Shown: piece after piece, positions 50,886 to 59,961 of the stretch
Layout: the number at the start of each line of letters is the position of its first letter
Position numbering within the stretch: position 1 is the stretch's first letter
Assembly: GCA_903884425.1 (NCBI GenBank)
Contig: CAISEP010000006.1
Coordinates: 1-64,000 of the forward strand
Reading direction: 5' to 3'
Source of the DNA: an uncultured Caulobacterales bacterium
GTDB taxonomy: Bacteria > Pseudomonadota > Alphaproteobacteria > Caulobacterales > Caulobacteraceae
DNA length: 64,000 bases
The notes under the pieces: generated by a model
Databases searched by the model: none
Told to the model about the DNA's origin: nothing
Seen by the model: the letters and a program-made list of their open reading frames with translations, nothing else
Translations under genes and position numbers: made by a program

Positions 50886-52094
50886 TCAGCTTTGCGGAGG
50901 AATGACGTCCGGGTCCGGGCCGGTGGCCAGATCGTCCGCCACGGCCGCCGCGGCCTGGGATCGCCGGGACACGGTGGTGCGGCGGCGGGCGGGCGGCGGG
51001 GCGGGGGGCTCGACGAACTCGACGGCCGGGGGCGGGGTCATGCGGATGATGTCGGCCCCCGTGGGTGCCGGATCGGGTCCGGCGGACGTGCCGTGCAGGC
51101 CGTGCTCGGCCCGCCAGTCCGCGTCGGAGCTGGCATGGAGTTCCCGGGCCGCGCGGACCACCCAGTTCACCGGCAGGTCCAGCATGTGGCAGACGGCCTG
51201 GTTCAGGTCCGGATCGGCCTGCTTCAGGCTCTCGAAGTCCCGCGGGCCGCGCAGGGCCTGGGCATGGCGACCCCAGGGGCCGTAGAGCCGGTCGTCGGAG
51301 GGGCCGAACAGGCCCAGCGTCGGGGCCCCGGCGGCGGCGGCCATGTGCATCAGGCCGGAATCGTTGCCGATGAACAGCCGCACCCGCTTCAGGCAGGCAT
51401 AGGTGGTCAGGAGGTCCGTGCGTCCCACCAGATCGATCAGCCGGTCCCGGGCGATGACCCGGGACACCGCTTCGGTGGCCCAGCGGTCGTCCGGACCGCC
51501 GATGACCATCAGGCGGCCGTCGGCCAGGGGGCCATCCGGGCCCAGCAACTCGGCCGCGGCCACGGCGAAGCGTTCCGCCGGCCAGGTCTTGCCGACCCAG
51601 TTGGCAGCCGGTGCGATGGCCAGGATCGGCCCGCCGGTCCCCACCAGGGCGTCGGCGGCGGCCTCGGTCTCCAGCGACGTGAACAGGAGGGGGCCGGGGG
51701 GGCTGTCCTCCACCTTCAGCACGCGGGCGGCCTCGATCACCTTGTGGGTGGGGGCGGGCAGGCCGTGGGCGGACTTCTTGATGGCGCGGCGCTGGGACTG
51801 CAGGAAGCGGCTGACCGGCGAGTTGCGCATGTCCACGATCAGGCCCCAGCGGCGGCGGCGCAGACGGTTCCAGAGGCGCAGCCAGTGCAGGCCGTGCTTT
51901 TCCTTGGGGAGCGGGATGAGGGCGTCGAGGCCGGGGGTCTCGCGGAACAGCGGGGCCGCGAGGGGGCCGGCGACAATGGTGAAACGGGCGTTCGGAATCT
52001 CTTCGATCAGGCGTCGCAACAGGCCCGACGCGAGAACGGCATCGCCGATCCGCGTCGAGGTGATGAAAAGAATCGGAAATCTGGAAGCCGACAT
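50886..52094 (-). CDS. GT9-family glycosyltransferase (heptosyltransferase-like)
   Basis: A 402-aa protein of glycosyltransferase family 9, which transfers heptose or similar sugars in LPS core synthesis. The N-terminal ILFITSTRIGDAVLASGLLR carries the family acceptor loop (xxIGDxxL). The C-terminal domain has LAIAPAANWVGKTWPAERFA and FIGNDSGLMHMAAAAGAPTL with LGLFGPSDDRLYGPWG. A Pro-rich tail of about 75 residues follows and seems to be an added disordered extension. ATG 52094 is the family-consistent start. The gene is divergent from ygfZ and would act on the cytoplasmic membrane face. Confidence 0.88.
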   Translation of the reverse strand: MSASRFPILFITSTRIGDAVLASGLLRRLIEEIPNARFTIVAGPLAAPLFRETPGLDALIPLPKEKHGLHWLRLWNRLRRRRWGLIVDMRNSPVSRFLQSQRRAIKKSAHGLPAPTHKVIEAARVLKVEDSPPGPLLFTSLETEAAADALVGTGGPILAIAPAANWVGKTWPAERFAVAAAELLGPDGPLADGRLMVIGGPDDRWATEAVSRVIARDRLIDLVGRTDLLTTYACLKRVRLFIGNDSGLMHMAAAAGAPTLGLFGPSDDRLYGPWGRHAQALRGPRDFESLKQADPDLNQAVCHMLDLPVNWVVRAARELHASSDADWRAEHGLHGTSAGPDPAPTGADIIRMTPPPAVEFVEPPAPPPARRRTTVSRRSQAAAAVADDLATGPDPDVIPPQS

Positions 52095-52204
52095 TGGACG
52101 GTTATAGCGCGTTTCTGGAAAAGTGCGGCCGTTCACATACCCCTGATGATGCAAAAGGTAAATTCTGCTGGCGAAAGAGCGGCTTGATCGCCACATCTCA
52201 GGAC

Positions 52205-53029
52205 ATGACACTGATGATCGCCCAGCTTTCCGACCGTATGCTGTTGTCCGTGACCGGACGGGATGCCGTCACCTGGCTGGAGGGGCTGATCACCCAGTCC
52301 CTGGACGGGATGACCGCAGGCGACCTGCGGCACGGGGCGCTTCTGTCCCCCCAGGGGCGGCTGCTGGCCGATTTCATCCTTCAGCGGACCGGGGACGGCC
52401 TTTGCCTGGACGTGGACGGGGCCGGCGCCGACGATCTCGCGAACCGGCTCAGCCTCTATCGCCTGCGGGCCGATGTGCGGGTGGAGATCGTGCCCGGTCC
52501 CGTCTACGCCGTCTGGGGTGAGGAGAGCACTGCCGGTCCGGCCGATCCGCGCTGGCCGGGCCTGGGCCGTCGGCTCGTGGGATCCGCACCGCCGCAGGCC
52601 GTCAATGCCACCCTGGCCGACTATGTCCGCCACCGCCGCCGGGCGGGAATTGCGGAGGTGGCCGCCGACGGCCTCGCCGACCGGGCCTATGTGACGGAGG
52701 CCAATCTCGACCTGCTGAACGGTGTCGACTACCACAAGGGCTGCTATGTCGGCCAGGAGACCACCTCCCGCATGAAGCGCCGCAACGGGGTGCGCAGCCG
52801 CATCCTGCCCGTCGCCGCGGAGGCGGGGGATGAGCTCGTGGCCGGGACCGAACTGCTCCGGGGCGAGTTGCGCGCGGGCGAGGTGGTGGCACCGGCCGAC
52901 GGCGTGGGGCTGGCCCTGCTGCGGCTGGATCGGCTGGGCGAGCTCACGGCGGCGGGGGCAGGGGCCGTTCGCCTCCTCCGACCGGAATGGATGCCAGCTG
53001 AGGCCCTTGCACCGGCCGAGCCGGGATGA
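52205..53029 (+). CDS. ygfZ: YgfZ/GcvT-family folate-binding protein
   Basis: A 274-aa protein helping iron-sulphur cluster assembly or repair. The hallmark KGCYVGQE lies in DYHKGCYVGQETTSRMKRRN, the Cys-containing motif of YgfZ. The N-terminal half (ALLSPQGRLLADFILQRTG) resembles GcvT folds. The Cys residue is known to be essential in E. coli. ATG 52205 is chosen (AGGAC upstream); ATG 52214 is an alternative. The region 52095-52204 separates it from the divergent GT9 gene. Confidence 0.9.
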   Translation: MTLMIAQLSDRMLLSVTGRDAVTWLEGLITQSLDGMTAGDLRHGALLSPQGRLLADFILQRTGDGLCLDVDGAGADDLANRLSLYRLRADVRVEIVPGPVYAVWGEESTAGPADPRWPGLGRRLVGSAPPQAVNATLADYVRHRRRAGIAEVAADGLADRAYVTEANLDLLNGVDYHKGCYVGQETTSRMKRRNGVRSRILPVAAEAGDELVAGTELLRGELRAGEVVAPADGVGLALLRLDRLGELTAAGAGAVRLLRPEWMPAEALAPAEPG

Positions 53030-53052
53030 GTAACTGACGCACGGAGGCGGAC

Positions 53053-53577
53053 ATGCGGCAGAAATCACGTTCAGGAGTGACCCTTGGCCTCGCGCTCGCC
53101 CTGCTGCTCGGCGGGTCGGCCCTGATGCCGCGACCGGCCCTGGCGGCCGGTACGCCCGAGGTGCGGGTCACCTTGTCATCTGCGCTCGAGGCCAGGACGT
53201 CGGAGATCGGACGCCGGGACCTGCAGGAGCTGCAGACGGACCTGGCCGGGGTCATCACCCGGGCCCTGTCCGGAAGCCATGGCGGGGCACTGCACGCCGT
53301 CCGGGTGGATGTGGTGCTGGAGGATGCCCGTCCGAACCGGCCGACGGTGGCCCGTCTGGCGCGGGAGCCGTCCCTGTCCCTGCGCAGCCTGTCCCTCGGC
53401 GGGGCCCGGGTCTCCGGGCGGGTCACCAGCGCCGACGGGTCGGTCCATGACTTCGACCTGCAACGCTATTCCACCGATCTGCGGGACGATGTGGGTGCCA
53501 CCACCTGGACCGATGCCGAGATCGCCTTCGACCAGGCCGCGGACGACCTGGCCCACGGTCGCCTGCACAACCGCTGA
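53053..53577 (+). CDS. Secreted protein of unknown function
   Basis: A 174-aa protein with a signal peptide (SGVTLGLALALLLGGSALMP, cleaved after ALAAG). The mature part has LQELQTDLAGVITRALSGSH and strands such as VRVDVVLEDARPNRPTVARL and SGRVTSADGSVHDFDLQRYS. It has no metal or catalytic motif that I recognise, though the pattern suggests a small alpha/beta lipoprotein-like domain. GGAGGCGGAC precedes the ATG. It follows ygfZ by 23 bp and may be cotranscribed. Confidence 0.6.
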   Translation: MRQKSRSGVTLGLALALLLGGSALMPRPALAAGTPEVRVTLSSALEARTSEIGRRDLQELQTDLAGVITRALSGSHGGALHAVRVDVVLEDARPNRPTVARLAREPSLSLRSLSLGGARVSGRVTSADGSVHDFDLQRYSTDLRDDVGATTWTDAEIAFDQAADDLAHGRLHNR

Positions 53578-53589
53578 GGATTCAGGGAC

Positions 53590-55611
53590 TCAGGGACGCA
53601 GGGTCCGGTCCAGGAAGCGCGCCGCGCGGTCGAACATCTCCTCCCAGTCCTGTTCCAGTTGCAGGGCGTGCCCCTCCCGCGGGAAGCCGAGCAGGTCCAC
53701 GTCCCGGCCGCGACGGCGCAGGGCCGCTTCCATCTCCAGCGCCTGGGAATAGGGCACGGTATTGTCCCGCGCCCCGTGCACGATCAGCACCGGTGACCGC
53801 CACTGGTCGATCCATCCGGCGGCGGAGCTGGACCGGGCCAGTGCCCGGGCCGCCGGGTCGAGGCCGGGGCCGAAGCTGGTTTCGGAGAGGTCATAGACCC
53901 CGGAGATGACCACCCCCGCCCGGAACAGGTCGGAGTGACGGGCCAGGGCCAGGGCTGTCAGCCAGCCGCCCCAGCTGTCCCCCCAAAGGCCGATGCGCGT
54001 GGCGTCCACCTCGCTCGACCGTCCGGCCAGCCAGGCCCGCGCGGCCAGCACATCCAGATCCTCGCCGGCCCCGTTGCGGGCCACCCCGCGAATCCGCCGG
54101 AAATCCCGTCCCTGACCGGTACCGGAGCGGTAGTTCAGTTGCATCACCACATAGCCCCGCGCGGCCAGGGCCCGGTCCAGCCAGCCGAAACGGCTGTAGA
54201 AGGCGGAGGGTGCGGCGGCGGCGAAGGTCTGACGCTGCGGCCCCCCGTGCAGGAAGATCAGCGCCGGGTGCGGTCCTGGGCCGGGAGGATGGAAGACCTG
54301 GGCGTTGGTCACCACCCCGTCCGTGGCGGTCAGCTGGACGCTCTCCTCCCTCACGGCCGGGACGGGGTCCGGGGGCGGCGGCTCGGGGGACAGGACCCGA
54401 TCGCCGGCCAGGATGCCCACGGTCTGTAACTGCGAGCTGGCCTGTCGCCAGATCAGCCGTCGGCCATGGTCGAAGGCCATGGGCTGGACGGCCACCCCGT
54501 CGTCCGGCGTGAGGGAAACGGCCGCGCTGGTCCGGCTGTCGATGCGGACCAGGCGGCGGCGGTCCATGCCCGTGCAGTTGTCGGACACCACCAGGCGGCC
54601 CTCGCTCATCAGGTCCGCATAGTCCACCTCGCAGCGGCCCGGCGTCAGGTCGGTGAGGGGGGCACCTGTCACGGGCAGGGCGTAGACGTGCTGCCAGCCC
54701 TCGTGTTCCGACAGCAGGGCCAGCCGGTGGTCGTCCAGCCACATCAAGGGGGCGGTGATGCGGGAGCGCCACTGGCGGGCAAAGCCGTCTGCCCCGTGAG
54801 AGCGCCACACCGGCCGGGGCGTCAGCTCCGTCACCGCCGCCTGCATCACGGTGAAGGGCGCGGGCGGGTCCTCGTCGAACTGGTTGGCGATGGCGTCATT
54901 GCTGGGGTCGATACGCAGGAAGGCCAGCTGCGTTCCGTCCGGTGACCAGCTGGGGGCCACGTCCAGCTGTCCCTGATGGTCGATCCAGCGCACTCCGCCG
55001 GCGACGGACCACAGCCCGATCCGCCGGGCCCGGCCGATGGGGGCCTCGAAGGCAAGGGCCCGGCCGTCCGGCGACCAGACGGGCGCGACGATGCCACCCG
55101 TCGCCACCTCTGCCGCCGCGGCGCGCATGGCCTCGCAATCGGTCCGCAGGGGCGCGGTCATCAACCGGCCGCCGCTGATCCACGCCACCCGGGTCCCGTC
55201 GGGGGACAGGGCCGGACGCCCGCCCTCGGCCAGGCGACAGGGCGGGCCCTCCGGCGGCAGCAGCCAGACCCCCCGGTCACCCAGTTGGCCCCGGCCCGGG
55301 GCATCGCCCACCCCGCCCCGGTCCCAGGCCAGCCAGCGTCCGTCCGCCGAGATCGACAGGGCCTCGATCGGCACGCCGTCATTGGCTTGCGATGCGCTCA
55401 CCCGCTCCGGGCGATAGTCGGGCCCCTGGGCCACGAACAGCTCCGTGGCGGCCCCGTGCTGGTCGATCCACCCCACCCGGTCGGCATCCCGGGCCCCCAC
55501 GGCCTCGGTGGTGTAGCGCCAGCCGTCGAAGACGCCCTGCGCCATCGCCGCCGGGGGCAGGCTGGCGCTGAAAAGGGCAAAAAGCTGGAGGGCGAGCTTT
55601 GCTGTCCGCAT
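53590..55611 (-). CDS. Secreted S9-family prolyl oligopeptidase-like peptidase
   Basis: A 673-aa peptidase. The signal peptide is KLALQLFALFSASLPPAAMA. A WD-like propeller (WSPDGRALAFEAP, WSPDGTQLAFLRID) leads to the alpha/beta-hydrolase domain with IGLWGDSWGGWLTALA (nucleophile GDSWGG), LIVHGARDNTVPYSQ (Asp) and FPREGHALQLEQD (His). The shape fits acylaminoacyl peptidase/S9C. It would cleave short peptides in the periplasm. It converges with the secreted 174-aa gene and is divergent from tag. Confidence 0.88.
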   Translation of the reverse strand: MRTAKLALQLFALFSASLPPAAMAQGVFDGWRYTTEAVGARDADRVGWIDQHGAATELFVAQGPDYRPERVSASQANDGVPIEALSISADGRWLAWDRGGVGDAPGRGQLGDRGVWLLPPEGPPCRLAEGGRPALSPDGTRVAWISGGRLMTAPLRTDCEAMRAAAAEVATGGIVAPVWSPDGRALAFEAPIGRARRIGLWSVAGGVRWIDHQGQLDVAPSWSPDGTQLAFLRIDPSNDAIANQFDEDPPAPFTVMQAAVTELTPRPVWRSHGADGFARQWRSRITAPLMWLDDHRLALLSEHEGWQHVYALPVTGAPLTDLTPGRCEVDYADLMSEGRLVVSDNCTGMDRRRLVRIDSRTSAAVSLTPDDGVAVQPMAFDHGRRLIWRQASSQLQTVGILAGDRVLSPEPPPPDPVPAVREESVQLTATDGVVTNAQVFHPPGPGPHPALIFLHGGPQRQTFAAAAPSAFYSRFGWLDRALAARGYVVMQLNYRSGTGQGRDFRRIRGVARNGAGEDLDVLAARAWLAGRSSEVDATRIGLWGDSWGGWLTALALARHSDLFRAGVVISGVYDLSETSFGPGLDPAARALARSSSAAGWIDQWRSPVLIVHGARDNTVPYSQALEMEAALRRRGRDVDLLGFPREGHALQLEQDWEEMFDRAARFLDRTLRP

Positions 55612-55713
55612 GGGCTCAGACTAGCATGGGCATGCGCGCCCCGCCGAGCCGGATTCCCCGCCGCCGGTGGACGCGCCCCGACTGCCCGTTGAAGCTCTGC
55701 CTTGAAGGTCCCC

Positions 55714-56310
55714 ATGGAACCCCCCGTTCGCTGCAGCTGGCCCGGTCACGACCCCCTCTATTGCGACTATCACGACACCGAATGGGGGGTGCCGGAGTGG
55801 GACGACCGGGCCCTGTGGGAAAAGCTGATCCTGGACGGGTTCCAGGCCGGACTGTCCTGGATCACCATCCTGAAGAAGCGCGAGGCCTTCCGCGCCGCCT
55901 TCGACGGCTTTGATCCCGAGCGCGTGGCCCGCTATGGCGAGGCGGATGTGGCGCGCCTTCTGGGGGATGCCGGCATCGTGCGGAGCCGGGCCAAGATCGA
56001 GGCCGCCATCGGCAGCGCAAGGGCCTATCTGGACATGCGCGAGCGCGGCGAGGCCTTCGCCCCGTTCCTGTGGGACTTCGTCGACGGACGGCCGGTGCAG
56101 AATGCCTGGGCCTCGGTCCGGGAGGCACCGACCCAGACGCCCACCTCCGAAGCCATGGCCAAGGCCCTGAAGAGTCGGGGTTTTCGCTTCTGCGGTCCGG
56201 TGATCGTCTATGCCTTCATGCAGGCCACGGGCCTGGTGAACGACCATGTGACCTCCTGCTTCCGCTGGTCCGAGGTGCAGAGCCTGGGCGCGCGGAAGGC
56301 CGGGTCGTGA
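55714..56310 (+). CDS. tag: DNA-3-methyladenine glycosylase I
   Basis: A 198-aa base-excision repair enzyme removing 3-methyladenine. The zinc site uses the Cys and His of RCSWPGHDPLYCDYHDTEWG at the N-terminus and NDHVTSCFRW at the end. LDGFQAGLSWITILKKREAF is the active-site helix region; the acidic residue before the conserved GQQAGLSW block of E. coli Tag (Glu) is Asp here. ATG 55714 follows GAAGG by five bases. Its stop overlaps the rnhB start. Confidence 0.93.
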   Translation: MEPPVRCSWPGHDPLYCDYHDTEWGVPEWDDRALWEKLILDGFQAGLSWITILKKREAFRAAFDGFDPERVARYGEADVARLLGDAGIVRSRAKIEAAIGSARAYLDMRERGEAFAPFLWDFVDGRPVQNAWASVREAPTQTPTSEAMAKALKSRGFRFCGPVIVYAFMQATGLVNDHVTSCFRWSEVQSLGARKAGS

Positions 56311-56951
56311 CCCGCGCCCCGGGGCGAAAGGCGGCGGCCCCGGTCCTGGATGGTCGCCTGGAGGCCGGCTATCCCGGTCCGGTCTGCGGGGTGGACGAGG
56401 CCGGTCGCGGGCCCTGGGCCGGGCCGGTGACGGCCGCGGCGGTGATCCTCGATCCCCGGCGGATTCCGGTGGGCCTGAACGATTCCAAGGCGCTCACCGC
56501 CGCGGCCCGGGCGGCGCTGGAGGCGGAGATCCGCGCCACGGCCCTGGCCTTCGGCTTGGCCTTCGCCACTGTGGCCGAGATCGCCGACCTGAACATCCTC
56601 CAGGCCACGGGACTGGCCATGCGCCGGGCGGTGGACCAGCTCGCGCTGCGGCCCGTGACGGCCCTGATCGACGGCAACCGGGTGTTCGACCTTGGCTGTG
56701 CCGCCGAGGCGTTGGTGGGCGGCGACGGGCGCTGCGCCGCGATCGCGGCGGCCTCCATCCTGGCCAAGACCGCCCGGGACCGGCACATGGTGGCGCTGGA
56801 CCGGACCTGGCCGGGCTACGGCTTTGCCGAGCACAAGGGCTATGGCGTGCCGGTCCATGCGGCAGCCCTGGACCAGCTGGGCCCGTGTCCGGAACACCGG
56901 ATGAGCTATCGGGCGCTGCAGGCCCGTCTGGCGCGGCGGGTGGGCGCATGA
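56307..56951 (+). CDS. rnhB: Ribonuclease HII
   Basis: A 214-aa endonuclease that cuts RNA in RNA-DNA hybrids and removes single ribonucleotides. The catalytic acidic block is CGVDEAGRGPWAGPVTAAAV. Further conserved pieces are LNDSKALTAAAR, LIDGNRVFDLG, AAIAAASILAKTARDRHM and PGYGFAEHKGYGVPVHAAAL. The GTG start at 56307 overlaps the tag stop (GTGA), and its own stop overlaps the ClC gene start (ATGA), so the three are one translation-coupled set. Confidence 0.95.
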   Translation: MTRAPGRKAAAPVLDGRLEAGYPGPVCGVDEAGRGPWAGPVTAAAVILDPRRIPVGLNDSKALTAAARAALEAEIRATALAFGLAFATVAEIADLNILQATGLAMRRAVDQLALRPVTALIDGNRVFDLGCAAEALVGGDGRCAAIAAASILAKTARDRHMVALDRTWPGYGFAEHKGYGVPVHAAALDQLGPCPEHRMSYRALQARLARRVGA

Positions 56952-58741
56952 GCGGACCGGTCAGCCGTCCCGCCGTGACCGATGTGGTACTGACCTGGCC
57001 GGCGCGCCTGCGGGGCCTGGTCCGCGGGTCCAGCGTGGCACTGGCGGTGATGGGGGCCGTGGTGGGGGCCCTGGCCGGCGTGATCGTCACCCTGATCGCC
57101 GCTACCGCCCAGTTGCTGCATGCCTTCAACTTCGGCATTCCCATCGACGTGCGCCTGTCCGCCGCGGACCGGATCGCGCCCTGGCGGGCCCTGGCCGCGC
57201 CGGTGTTCGGCGGGGTCCTGCTGGGGCTGATCGAGCTCTGGCGGCGGCGGGCCGGGGCGGGCCCCACCGCCGACCCGGTGGAGGCCAATGCCCTTCGCGG
57301 CGGGCGGATGTCCCTGCGCGACAGTGCGCTGGTGACCCTGCAGACCCTGATCTCCAACGGCTTCGGCGCGTCGGTGGGGCTGGAGGCCGGCTATACCCAG
57401 ATCGGCTCCGGCCTCGCCTCGCGGCTGGGCATCTGGCTCAACCTGCGGCGGAGCGATCTGCGCATCATGGTCGGTTGCGGGGCCGCCGGGGCCATCGCGG
57501 CGGCCTTCGGGGCCCCGCTGACGGGGGCCTTCTATGCCTTCGAGCTGATCATCGGGGTCTATTCCCTGGCCAATGTGGCCGCGGTCATGGCCGGGTCCCT
57601 CGGCGGGTTCCTGGCGGCCCAGGCCCTGATCGGCGCGCCCTATTCCATCCACGCGCCGACGGTCGGCAATGTGCAGCCGATCCACTATGTGGTGCTGATG
57701 ATCCTCGGCATCGGGGCCTGTGCGCTGGGCATCGCCACCATGCGCGCCGTGGCCCTGGTGGAAAAGGCCTTCGACCGCAGCCGCCTGCCGGTCTGGGTCC
57801 GTCCGGCGGTGGGGGGGCTGGGCATCGGCCTTCTGGCCCTGGTCACGCCCCAGGTCCTGGCCGCCGGGCACGGGGCCATGAAGCTGGACATGTCCCTCGA
57901 TCTCACCGCCCGGCAACTGCTGTTCCTGGTGGTGCTGAAGCTCGTCGCCGCCCTGATCTCGCTGGGAGCGGGGTTCCGGGGCGGGCTGTTCTTCGCGTCC
58001 CTGTTCGTCGGCGCCCTGCTGGGACGGCTCTACGGCATCGTCGCGGTCCAGCTTCTGCCCAACCTCGCCATCGACCCAACGGCCTGCACCCTGACGGGCA
58101 TGGGGGTGTTCGCCGTGGCCGTGGTCGGCGGGCCGCTGACCATGTCCTTCCTGGTACTGGAAACCACCGGCGACTACAGCCTGACCGGGGCGGTGCTGGC
58201 GGCCTGCGTGGCCACCAGCCTGACGGTGCGGGAGGCCTTCGGCTATTCCTTCTCCACCTGGCGGCTGCACCTGCGGGGAGAGAGCATCCGCTCGGCGGCC
58301 GATGTGGGCTGGATGCGGAGCCTGACGGTCGGTCGGCTGATGCGGCGCGATCCGGCGACCCTGAGCGCCGACGCCACGGTGGCGGAGTTCCGACACGCCT
58401 ATCCCCTGGGGTCGCGGCACATGGTGATCCTCAGCCATGCCGACGGCACCTATGCCGGGCTCGTGCCCACGGCGGAGGCCCATGCGCCGGAGCTGGACGC
58501 CGATGCCGCGACCCGGCTGGTGCGGACCCTGGCCCGCTGGCGGACGGCGGTGCTGACGCCCGCCATGGGGGTGAAGGAGGCCATGGCCCTGTTCGACCGG
58601 GCGGAGGCCGAGTCCCTGTGCGTCGTGGCCGATGCCGGGTCCCGGCAGGTAGTGGGGGTGCTGACCGAGAGCTATGCCAGCCGCCGCTATGCGGAGGAAC
58701 TGGACAAGGCGAACCGCAGCCTGACCGGGGAGGACGGCTAG
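56948..58741 (+). CDS. ClC-family chloride channel/antiporter with CBS pair
   Basis: A 597-aa protein. About residues 25-430 form the ClC membrane domain, with LRIMVGCGAAGAIAAAFGAP then LTGAFYAFEL and LGAGFRGGLFFASLFVGALL as ion-path helices. Two CBS domains follow (GRLMRRDPATLSADATVAEF, and the region near LTPAMGVKEAMALFDRAEAE). The block GASVGLEAGYTQIG occupies the place of the canonical GREGP and keeps the gating Glu but changes its neighbours. The internal proton-path Glu of E. coli ClC (second of the FIIEE pair) seems to be Leu (YAFELI), suggesting altered proton coupling. It converges with the flavoprotein gene by four bases. Confidence 0.85.
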   Translation: MSGPVSRPAVTDVVLTWPARLRGLVRGSSVALAVMGAVVGALAGVIVTLIAATAQLLHAFNFGIPIDVRLSAADRIAPWRALAAPVFGGVLLGLIELWRRRAGAGPTADPVEANALRGGRMSLRDSALVTLQTLISNGFGASVGLEAGYTQIGSGLASRLGIWLNLRRSDLRIMVGCGAAGAIAAAFGAPLTGAFYAFELIIGVYSLANVAAVMAGSLGGFLAAQALIGAPYSIHAPTVGNVQPIHYVVLMILGIGACALGIATMRAVALVEKAFDRSRLPVWVRPAVGGLGIGLLALVTPQVLAAGHGAMKLDMSLDLTARQLLFLVVLKLVAALISLGAGFRGGLFFASLFVGALLGRLYGIVAVQLLPNLAIDPTACTLTGMGVFAVAVVGGPLTMSFLVLETTGDYSLTGAVLAACVATSLTVREAFGYSFSTWRLHLRGESIRSAADVGWMRSLTVGRLMRRDPATLSADATVAEFRHAYPLGSRHMVILSHADGTYAGLVPTAEAHAPELDADAATRLVRTLARWRTAVLTPAMGVKEAMALFDRAEAESLCVVADAGSRQVVGVLTESYASRRYAEELDKANRSLTGEDG

Positions 58742-59961
58742 GCGGGGTCCCGGCCGCTCGCGTCCAGCCAGTCGAGGACCCCCTCCGCGGCCGCCACACC
58801 CGTCGCCAGGGTCGCCTGCAGCAGATAGCCGCCCGTCGGGGCTTCCCAGTCCAGCATCTCGCCTGCGCAGAACATGCCGGGCCGGGCGGTGAGCATTAAC
58901 CGCTCGTCCAGCTCCGACCACCTGACCCCGCCGGCGGAGGAAATGGCGCGATCCAGGGGCTGCAGCCCCGTGACCGGCAGGCACACGCCCTTCAGCGCGG
59001 TGGCGAGAGCCGCAGGCGTGGCGGGGAGGGTGGCCAGATGCTCCCGCAGCAGGGGTACGGTGAGCGGCGGAAGGCTGACGGCCTTGCGCAGCCGGTTGGA
59101 CAGGGACTGGTGGGCCGGGGTCTCCAGGATACGGGCGGCCAGGGCGTCTGCCTTGAGATCGGGACGCAGGTCGATCCACAGGCGGGGATTCGGGTCCCGG
59201 GCCAGTGCCGCCCTCAGGGCCGGACCCAGGGCATAGATGGCCCCGCCCTCGAGCCCGTACCGGGTGATCACGGCCTCGCCCCGGACCCGCTGGTTGCCGA
59301 CGGTGAAGGCGCAGCCCTTCAGGGGCACGCCTGCGAACCGGGCGAGGAAGGTCTCGCTCCAGGCGATGTCCACGCCCACATTGGCGGCGGTGAAGGGGGT
59401 CACCGCGATGCCGTCCTGCGCCAGGATCGACGCAACACTGCCGTCGGAGCCCAGGCGTGGCCAGCTGGCCCCGCCGCCGGCCAGGACCACGGCATCGGCC
59501 GTCTCCCGGGACAGGGTGCCGTCCGCCGCCCGGAACCGCAGGGTCCCGTCCGCGTCCCAGCCGAGGAAGGTGGAACGGGTGCGGAAGACCACCTTCTGTG
59601 CGGCGAGCCGCCCCAGCCAGGCCCGCAGGAGCGGGGAGGCCTTCATGGCCTTCGGGAAGATCCGCTCCGACGGGCCGGTGAAGGTGGGCTGTCCCAGCGC
59701 CTCCGACCACTGGATCAGGGCGTCCCGGTCAAAGCGGGCCAGGATCGGCTTCAGCCGGTCCTCGGCGGTGCCGTAGCGGGTGGTGAACCGCTCCCAGGGC
59801 TCCGCATGGGTGAGGTTCAGTCCCCCCCGGCCCGCCATCAGCAGCTTGCGGCCCAGGGACGGCATCTTCTCGTGCAGGGTGACGGCGCAGCCTGCGCGGC
59901 TGAGCCGGTCGGCGGCCATCAGGCCCGCCGGTCCGCCGCCGACAACGATGATGTGGGTCAT
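58738..59961 (-). CDS. HI0933/TIGR03862-type NAD(P)/FAD-dependent flavoprotein
   Basis: A 407-aa flavoprotein. The N-terminal Rossmann loop IVVGGGPAGLMAADRLSRAG is followed by MPSLGRKLLMAGRGGLNLTH, the family's hallmark GRKxLxAGxGRCNxT-like segment (here reading MAGRGGLN). Later blocks are VVLAGGGASWPRLGSDGSV and the C-terminal ISSAGGVRWSELD plus GMFCAGEMLDWEAPTGGYLL. The family has no settled function. ATG 59961 overlaps the rsmA stop by four bases, so it ends the leftward set lptD-surA-pdxA-rsmA. Confidence 0.85.
   Translation of the reverse strand: MTHIIVVGGGPAGLMAADRLSRAGCAVTLHEKMPSLGRKLLMAGRGGLNLTHAEPWERFTTRYGTAEDRLKPILARFDRDALIQWSEALGQPTFTGPSERIFPKAMKASPLLRAWLGRLAAQKVVFRTRSTFLGWDADGTLRFRAADGTLSRETADAVVLAGGGASWPRLGSDGSVASILAQDGIAVTPFTAANVGVDIAWSETFLARFAGVPLKGCAFTVGNQRVRGEAVITRYGLEGGAIYALGPALRAALARDPNPRLWIDLRPDLKADALAARILETPAHQSLSNRLRKAVSLPPLTVPLLREHLATLPATPAALATALKGVCLPVTGLQPLDRAISSAGGVRWSELDERLMLTARPGMFCAGEMLDWEAPTGGYLLQATLATGVAAAEGVLDWLDASGRDPA

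Noticed and set aside
56906-59710. 934-codon leftward frame across the ClC and flavoprotein genes
   Set aside because: It overlaps two strongly supported genes in other frames and has no family motif.
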